A DNA stretch of 64,000 nt, from the NCBI GenBank assembly GCA_032622095.1, contig CP136064.1:127273605-127337604 (forward strand), written 5' to 3'. Below the pieces are notes generated by a model. The model worked only from the letters and a program-made list of their open reading frames with translations. It was not told the DNA's origin and searched no databases. This stretch comes from Siphonodentalium dalli (Eukaryota > Mollusca > Scaphopoda > Gadilida > Siphonodentaliidae). Shown here piece after piece: positions 55,920 to 64,000 of this stretch; position 1 is the stretch's first letter, and each line of letters opens with the position of its first letter. The position numbers were made by a program, and so were the translations under genes.

Positions 55920-56209
55920 ATACTATAACGTTACGTTGGCCCATGAGATGCCAGAGTAAAATGTACAGGGGTGAACGGGGGAGAACTTGTCCTTTTTCAT
56001 ATATAAAATGAACTTGATTGCATCAAATCACCCCAATTAAACGATCTTGGTGCCACAGTTTGCAGAGACATTGTGGCAGGAAATGAAAGTGTGACGTCAG
56101 CATCCGGAAGTGTCTATATACCATCGATGGCAAATAGCGATTCTACCGATATGCGCTATTTACCATCCGATGGTATTTTTAAAATATCATATCATCACAA
56201 TACACTCAT
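55920..56209. other. Sequence with no recognised feature
   Basis: Short unclassified stretch before the satellite. It includes the near-palindromic words 'ataccatcgatgg' and 'accatccgatggt'. Confidence 0.4.
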
Positions 56210-58018
56210 ATAATGACAATTACTACCACCTTCTTGGTAAATGGGCCCAGTTGACCCTCGGTTGACCACCTACAGGCTACAGCTATCCTGGGGGGATGGT
56301 ACGCAAAAAATGACCAATTTTGAAGGAAATTTCGTATAGTTTGAGTATTTAGTGGCACAAGCTGTCGCTTTTTTGTCCACATAATCACCATTCCTACCCG
56401 CCTTACAGAAAACCCGGACCAGTTGACCCTCGGTTGACCACCTACAGATATCCTGGGGGGAAGGTACGTAAAAAATGACCAATTTTGAAGGAAATTTCGT
56501 ATAGTTTGAGTATTTAGTGGCACAAGCTGTCGCTTTATGACCACATAATCACCATTCCTACCCGCCTTACAGAAAAACCCGGACCAGTTGACCCTCGGTT
56601 GACCACCTACAGATATCCTGGGGGGATGGTACGCAAAAAATGACCAATTTTGAAGGAAATTTCGTATAGTTTGAGTATTTAGTGGCACAAGCTGTCGCTT
56701 TATGCCCACATAATCACCATTCCTACCCGCCTTACAGAAAATCCGGACCAGTTGACCCTCGGTTGACCACATACAGATATCCTGGGGGGATGGCACGCAA
56801 AAAATGACCAATTTTGAAGGAAATTTCGTATAGTTTGAGTATTTAGTGGCACAAGCTGTCGCTTTATGCCCACATAATCACCATTCCTACCCGCCTTACA
56901 GAAAACCCGGACCAGTTGACCCTCGTTGACCACCTACAGATATCCTGGGGGGGGATGGTACGCAAAAAATGACCAATTTTGAAGGAAATTTCGTATAGTT
57001 TGAGTATTTAGTGGCACAAGCTGTCGCTTTATGCCCACATAATCACCATTCCTACCCGCCTTACAGAAAACCCGGACCAGTTGACCATCGGTTGACCACC
57101 TACAGATATCCTGGGGGATGGTACACAAAAAAGACCAATTTTGAAGGAAATTTCGTATAGTTTGAGTATTTAGTGGCACAAGCTGTCGCTTTTTGTCCAA
57201 ATAATCACCATTCCTACCGCCTTACAGAAAACCCGGACAGTTGACCCTCGGTTGACCACCTACAGATATCCTGGGGGGATGGTACGTAAAAAATGACCAA
57301 TTTTGAAGGAAATTTCGTATAGTTTGAGTATTTAGTGGCACAAGCTGTCGCTTTTTGTCCACATAATCACCATTCCTTCCCGCCTTACAGAAAACCCGGA
57401 CCAGTTGACCCTCGGTTGACCACCTACAGATATCCCGGGGGGATGGTACGTAAAAAATGACCAATTTTGAAGGAAATTTCGTATAGTTTGAGTATTTAGT
57501 GGCACAAGCTGTCGCTTTATTGCCCCACATAATCACCATTCCTACTCGCCTTACAGAAAACCCGGACCAGTTGACCCTCGGTTGACCACCTACAGATATC
57601 CTGGGGGGATGGTACGCAAAAAATGACCAATTTTGAAGGAAATTTCGTATAGTTTGAGTATTTAGTGGCACAAGCTGTCGCTTTATCCCCACATAATCAC
57701 CATTCCTACCCGCCTTACAGAAAACCCGGACCAGTTGACCCTCGGTTGACCACCTACAGCTATCCTGGGGGATGGTACACAAAAAGACCAATTTTGAAGG
57801 AAATTTCGTATAGTTTGAGTATTTAGTGGCACAAGCTGTCGCTTTTTGTCCACATAATCACCATTCCTACCCCGCCTTACAGAAAACCCGGACCAGTTGA
57901 CCCTCGGTTGACCACCTACAGATATCCTGGGGGGATGGTACGTAAAAAATGACCAATTTTGAAGGAAATTTCGTATAGTTTGAGTATTTAGTGGCACAAG
58001 CTGTCGCTTTATTTCGTC
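56210..58018 (-). repeat. 164-bp satellite, left array (reverse orientation), ~11 copies
   Basis: In this orientation units read 'ggttgaccacctacagatat', 'cctggggggatggtacg', 'aaatgaccaattttgaagga', 'aatttcgtatagtttgagta', 'agtggcacaagctgtcgctt' and 'cattcctacccgccttacag'. It is the same unit as 59497-64000 in the opposite direction. It ends abruptly at 'gctgtcgctttat' (58013). Variants are mostly substitutions and length changes in the C/G run. Confidence 0.95.
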
Positions 58019-59496
58019 ATTGCTCGCCTCATGCCACACACTAAACGGGAACTTGGGTTTGAAGGAATACGAGTCCAAAAGTGGTTCAAATCTTGTCCTT
58101 TTCGAATCGACCTCATTTTCTTTTCACGCCTCAAAAAATCAAAAAATAATTCCACCTAAAATTTTGCACTTAGAAATGCAATTTTCTCTCAGTGAAGCGA
58201 AAAAGTTCTGCAAAAATAATCCTTTATATATATACTCCGTATCAAAGACGCGGCCGTAACTTTATCACGTCTTATTCAAATACTAATTCATAAAGTCCCC
58301 GTTATGCTACACACGAAACGGAGTCCAAAACGGGTCCAAATCGACCTGTTCGAGATTGTCAACCTCAATCGTGTGCTTTACATTTTCATATAATTCTCGT
58401 AGCATATTCGTAACGGCGATAATCACATACAAAATTCCTCCCTTCATCATTTACTAATAACAATACGTATATCTCGGCAAAAAGCACAATATTCTTCCTT
58501 CATATACTCTTTCATCTAGATGTCCCCAAAATTACAAATGTACACACATTTTCTAGATTCACGAACTAAAAACACCGCACTTCGTGTCGAGTCTCGTCAT
58601 ATACGTAAGTCAACACGCATAAAGAGCGCTCATTCAACGATAATTCTCTCGCACCTTCTCATAGTTATTGAATCCGTACATGAATATGTGTTACCTTTGC
58701 TGATGCAATGAAAGGACGTTGAATGTATATTATATTGCGTGAAAAATATATTGACTATCACATTGGTTATAACTATATTATGAACATCGCTGTCTTATGA
58801 TTCCCATGTATTTGAAGGCGGCCACCTGTGATATAATATAGTTCGCATTTTGACTGTTTCTGTTTGAAAATATCTTTCGGACAGGCATGTACGATCGATC
58901 TTTCGTCATTGTTGTGTGTTATCGGGGGAGGGTTTATGTGGACATGCAGGCCCATGTTCAGATCACATATGCATGGCCGTCACACAAGCGTCTGATAAGT
59001 CTTGAAAAAGCCAGACGATACAATATATGTGTATCCGATCATATGAATAGGTTTCATTGCCGCGTTAATGTCTGCTCAAGTGGAATTATATAATATTGAA
59101 ATCATTTTTCCAAGAATAAATTTGCAGAACGAGCTATCACGATTCAAACTTTACTTTTTGGAGATCCAAGCTTATCAAACACCAAAATGAAGAAATTTAT
59201 TTTCAAGTCTGTCCAAAACTTTATACAAGAGACAGATCCCAGTATGAGAGCATACGGATTTAATAGCAGAGGACTACTAGGTGACAACTGCAATCGAAAA
59301 CGCCTCATGAACTTAGCCACTGCAGTTTTACCATACGGATGAACAGTATATTTCATCGGAACCAGATATATACTTCCGATTCGTATAATTTCGAACAAGT
59401 TGGGAGAGACTAGCAGCAACAACAATAACAACCTATACCATTATCCACGTATAAACACCATATAATTTGTTTAATGTCATGTCCATTTTTTTTGGT
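58019..59496. other. Unique spacer between opposed satellite arrays
   Basis: About 1.47 kb without satellite sequence. It has no recognised gene, RNA or repeat; frames up to 95 residues (59144-59431, reverse) show no family resemblance. By position it corresponds to the loop of a giant inverted repeat. Confidence 0.6.
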
Positions 59497-62400
59497 TAGG
59501 AATAGTTATTATGTGGCCATAAAGAGCCAGCTTGTGCCACTAAATACTCAAACTATACGAAATTTTCTTCAGAATTTGTCATTTTTTACGTACCATCCCC
59601 CCGGGATATCTGTAGGTGGTCAACCGAGGGTCAACTGGTCCGGGTTTTCTGTAAGGCGGGTAGGAATGGTGATTATGTGGACAAAAAGCGACAGCTTGTG
59701 CCACTAAATACTCAAACTATCCGAAATTTCCTTCAAAATTGAACTTTTTTGCGTACCATCCCCCCAGGATATCTGTAGGTGGTCAACCGAGGGTCAACTG
59801 GTCCGGGTTTTCTGTAAGGCGGGTAGGAATGGTGATTATGTGGGCATAAAGCGACAGCTTGTGCCACTAAATACTCAAACTATACGAAATTTCCTTCAAA
59901 ATTGGTCATTTTTTGCGTACCATCCCCCCAGGATATCTGTAGGTGGTCAACCGAGGGTCAACTGGTCCGGGTTTTCTGTAAGGCGGGTAGGAATGGTGAT
60001 TATGTGGGCATAAAGCGACAGCTTGTGCCACTAAATACTCAAACTTTACGAAATTTCCTTCAAAATTGGTAATTTTTTACGTACCATCCCCCACAGGATA
60101 TCTGTAGGTGGTCAACCGAGGGTCAACTGGTCCGGGTTTTCTGTAAGGCGGGTAGGAATGGTGATTATGTGGTCATAAAGCGACAGCTTGTGCCACTAAA
60201 TACTCAAACTATACGAAATTTCCTTCAAAATTGGTCTTTTTTGCGTACCATCCCCCAAGGATATCTGTAGGTGGTCAACCGAGGGTCAACTGGTCCGGGT
60301 TTTCTGTAAGGCGGGTAGGAATGGTGATTATGTGGGCATAAAGCGACAGCTTGTGCCACTAAATACTCAAACTATACGAAATTTCCTTCAAAATTGGTCA
60401 TTTTTTGCGTACCATCCCGCCAGGATATCTGTAGGTGGTCAACCGAGATTCAACTGGTCCGGGTTTTCTGTAAGGCGGGAAGGAATGGTGATTATGTGGG
60501 CATAAAGCGACAGCTTGTGCCACTAAATACTCAAACTATACGAAATTTCCTTCAAAATTGGTAATTTTTTACTTACCATCCCCCCAGGATATCTGTAGGT
60601 GGTCAACCGAGGGTCAACTAGTCCGGGTTTTCTGTAAGGCGGGTAGGAATGGTGATTATGTGGACAAAAAGCGACAGCTTGTGCCACTAAATACTCAAAC
60701 TATACGAAATTTCCTTCAAAATTGGTCATTTTTTGCGTACCATCCCCCCATGATATCTGTAGGTGGTCAACCGAGGGTCAACTGGTCCGGGTTTTCTATA
60801 AGGCGGGTAGGAATGGTGATTATGTGGGCATAAAGCGACAGCTTGTGCCACTAAATACTCAAACTATACGAAATTTCCTTCAAAATTTGTCATTTTTTAC
60901 GTACCATCCCCCCAGGATATCTGTAGGTGGTCAACCGAGGGTCAACTGGTCCGGGTTTTCTGTAAGGCGGGTAGGAATGGTGATTATGTGGACAAAAAGC
61001 GACAGCTTGTGCCACTAAATACTCAAACTATACGAAATTTCCTTCAAAATTGGTCATTTTTTGCGTACCATCCCCCAAGGATATCTGTAGGTGGTCAACC
61101 GAGGGTCAACTGGTCCGGGTTTTCTGTAAGGCGGGTAGGAATGGTGATTATGTGGACAAAAAGCGACAGCTTGTGCCACTAAATACTCAAACTATACGAA
61201 ATTTCCTTCAAAATTGGTCTTTTTTGCGTACCATCCCCCCAGGATATCTGTAGGTGGTCAACCGAGGGTCAACTGGTCCGGGTTTTCTGTAAGGCGGGTA
61301 GGAATGGTGATTATGTGGGCATAAAGCGACAGCTTGTGCCACTAAATACTCAAACTATACGAAATTTCCTTCAAAATTGGTCATTTTTTGCGTACCATCC
61401 CCCCAGGTAATCTGTAGGTGGTCAACCGAGGGTCAACTGGTCCGGGTTTTCTGTAAGGCGGGTAGGAATGGTGATTATGTGGGCATAAATCGACAGCTTG
61501 TGCCACTAAATACTCAAACTATACGAAATTTCCTTCAAAATTTGTCATTTTTTGCGTACCATCCCCCAGGATATCTGTAGGTGGTCAACCGATGGTCAAC
61601 TGGTCCGGGTTTTCTGTTTGGCGGGTAGGAATGGTGATTATGTGGACAAAAAGCGACAGCTTGTGCCACTAAATACTCAAACTATACGAAATTTCCTTCA
61701 AAATTGGTCATTTTTTGCGTACCATCCCCCCAGGATATCTGTAGGTGGTCAACCGAGGGTCAACTGGTCCGGGTTTTCTGTAAGGCGGGTAGGAATGGTG
61801 ATTATGTGGGCATAAAGCGACAGCTTGTGTTACTAAATACTCAAACTATACGAAATTTCCTTCAAAATTTGTCATTTTTTACATAACATCCCCCAAGGAT
61901 ATCTGTAGGTGGTCAACCGAGGGTCAACTGGTCCGGGTTTTCTGTAAGGCGGGTAGGAATGGTGATTATGTGGGCATAAAGCGACAGCTTGTGCCACTAA
62001 ATACTCAAACTATACGAAATTTCCTTCAAAATTGGTCATTTTTTACGTACCATCCCCCCAGGATATCTGTAGGTGGTCAACCGAGGGTCAACTGGTCCGC
62101 GTTTTCTGTAAGGCGGGTAGGAATGGTGATTATGTGGACAAAAAGCGACAGCTTGTGCCACTAAATACTCAAACTATACGAAATTTCCTTCAAAATTGTC
62201 ATTTTTTGCGTACCATCCCCCCAGGATATCTGTAAGTGGTCAACCGAGGGTCAACTGGTCCGGGTTTTCTGTAAGGCGGGTAGGAATGGTGATTATGTGG
62301 GCATAAAGCGACAGCTTGTGCCACTAAATACTCAAACTATACGAAATTTCCTTCAAAATTGGTCATTTTTTAGTACCATACCCCCAGGATATCTGTAGGT

Positions 62401-64000
62401 GGTCAACCGAGGGTCAACTGGTCCGGTTTTTCTGTAAGGCGGGTAGGAATGGTGATTATGTGGGCATAAAGCGACAGCTTGTGCCACTAAATACTCAAAC
62501 TATACGAAATTTCCTTCAAAATTGATCATTTTTTGCGAACCATCCCCCCAGGATATCTGTAGGTGGTCAACCGAGGGTCAACTGGTCCGGTTTTTCTGTA
62601 AGGCGGGTAGGAATGGTGATTATGTGGGCATAAAGCGACAGCTTGTGCCACTAAATACTCAAACTATACGAAATTTCGTTCAAAATTGGTCATTTTTTAC
62701 GTACCATCCCCCCCCCCCCAGGATATCTGTAGGTGGTCAACCGAGGGTCAACTGGTCCGGGTTTTCTGTAAGGCGGGTAGGAATGGTGATTATGTGGACA
62801 AAAGGCGACAGCTTGTGCCACTAAATACTCAAACTATACGAAATTTCCTTCAAAATTGGTCATTTTTTGCGTACCATCCCCCAAGGATATCTGTAGGTGG
62901 TCAACCGAGGGTCAACTGGTCCGGGTTTTCTGTAAGGCGGGTAGGAATGGTGATTGTGTGGGCATAAAGCGACAGCTTGTGCCACTAAATACTCAAACTA
63001 TACGAAATTTCCTTCAAAATTTGTCATTTTTTACGTACCATCCCCCCAGGATATCTGTAGGTGGTCAACCGAGGGTCAACTGGTCCGGGTTTTCTGTAAG
63101 GCGGGTAGGAATGGTGATTATGTGGACAAAAAGCGACAACTTGTGCCACTAAATACTCAAACTATACGAAATTTCCTTCAAAATTGGTCATTTTTTGCGT
63201 ACCATCCCCCCAGGATATCTGTAGGTGGTCAACCGAGGGTCAACTGGTCCGGGTTTTCTGTAAGGCGGGTAGGAATGGTGATTATGTGGGCATAAAGCGA
63301 CTGCTTGTGCCATTAAATACTCAAACTATACGAAATTTCCTTCAAAATTGGTCATTTTTTACGTACCATCCCCCAGGATATCTGTTGGTGGTCAACCGAG
63401 GGTCAACTGGTCCGGGTTTTCTGTAAGGCGGGTAGGAATGGTGATTATGTGGGCATAAAGCGACAGCTTGTGCCACTAAATACTCAAACTATACGAAATT
63501 TCCTTCAAAATTGGTCATTTTTTACGTACCATCCCCCCAGGATATCTGTAGGTGATCAACCGAGGGTCAACTGGTCCGGGTTTTCTGTAAGGCGGGTAGG
63601 AATGGTGATTATGTGGACAAAAAGCGACAGCTTGTGCCACTAAATACTCAAACTATACGAAATTTCCTTCAAAATTGGTCATTTTTTGCGTACCATCCCC
63701 CCAGGATATCTGTAGGTGGTCAACCGAGGGTCAACTGGTCCGGGTTTTCTGTAAGGCGGGTAGGAATGGTGATTATGTGGGCATAAAGCGACTGCTTGTG
63801 CCACTAAATACTCAAACTATACGAAATTTCCTTCAAAATTGGTCATTTTTTACGTACCATCCCCAGGATATCTGTAGGTGGTCAACCGAGGGTCAACTGG
63901 TCCGGGTTTTCTGTAAGGCGGGTAGGAATGGTGATTATGTGGACAAAAAGCGACAGCTTGTGCCACTAAATACTCAAACTATACGAAATTTCCTTCAAAA
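59497..64000 (+). repeat. 164-bp satellite, right array, ~27 copies, continues past window end
   Basis: The unit is 163-165 bp: ggatatctgtaggtggtcaa starts at 59604, 59767, 59931, 60096 and 60259, and so on. Other unit words are 'gggtcaactggtccgggttt', 'tctgtaaggcgggtaggaat', 'gtgattatgtggacaaaaag' (or gggcataaag), 'cgacagcttgtgccactaaa' and 'caaactatacgaaatttcct'. The two variants acaaaaagc and gcataaagc alternate irregularly. The first unit is diverged ('aatagttattatgtggccat'). Frames of 60-113 residues recur every unit because 164 is not a multiple of three and stop codons are sparse; they are not genes. Confidence 0.97.

Noticed and set aside
55700-56011. 103-residue frame with many Pro/Trp residues.
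   Set aside because: Overlaps the small hAT-like MITE candidate. No domain, no splice context.
56206-58078. Minus-strand frames up to 201 residues in the left satellite array.
   Set aside because: A 164-bp unit with few stops gives recurrent frames. The peptide cycles through different frames of the same DNA unit and small indels break it. No family resemblance.
59474-63643. About fifteen plus-strand frames of 60-113 residues with near-identical peptides.
   Set aside because: Same explanation as the left array. The peptides are translations of the satellite, not a gene family.

Overview
The window looks like a piece of an invertebrate animal genome. One spliced gene, interrupted by kilobase-scale introns, is embedded in a very dense landscape of short interspersed, tandem and foldback repeats. 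Many of these carry strings of GTCCGTCC/GTCTGTCTG and frequent acatgta words, a style familiar from marine invertebrates such as molluscs, hemichordates and lancelets. I cannot fix the phylum. There is no prokaryotic gene organisation, operon, CRISPR array, rRNA or tRNA that I can support.

The only host gene I recognise is D2HGDH (mitochondrial FAD-linked D-2-hydroxyglutarate dehydrogenase) on the + strand. Five exons lie at 4243-4436, 8207-8375, 10054-10340, 15001-15172 and 20202-20452. All have AG acceptors, GT donors (stop codon at the last) and matching intron phases (1,0,1,0,1). They encode the last ~356 residues; roughly 165 N-terminal residues must lie before position 1. The residues known to bind metal and substrate in the human enzyme are present.

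The introns (1-4242, 4437-8206, 8376-10053, 10341-15000, 15173-20201) contain dispersed repeats, a precisely insertable 1.68-kb element (4764-6447), a 17-copy 29-bp VNTR just before exon 3 of the visible set, foldback elements and a 7-copy 161-bp array. Downstream of the gene, 22.8-37 kb is a nest of elements whose insertion sites can often be read to the base. A LINE reverse-transcriptase remnant is split by a 5.6-kb inverted-repeat element, which itself carries a 1.15-kb element with poly-G/poly-C ends and a 96-bp insert with a 14-bp duplication. Next come a hAT-like element (8-bp duplication) with a GC-rich foldback inside it, and a second poly-G/poly-C element. From 38 to 64 kb the window is almost entirely foldback architecture: a 1.84-kb Foldback/MULE-like element with 9-bp duplications and tandem-repeat arms (37963-39806), a rearranged 0.85-kb segmental duplication (40.3-43.9 kb), an ~8-kb composite palindrome (47403-55384), and a 164-bp satellite present in opposite orientations around a 1.47-kb spacer (56.2-64 kb, running off the end).

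The most notable pattern is this repeated design: long inverted arms built from tandem repeats around a short spacer, at three scales in the same 26 kb. A shared short core also seems to recur in the tandem repeats of many otherwise different families. All open reading frames inside these arrays are, in my reading, by-products of repetition and not genes.
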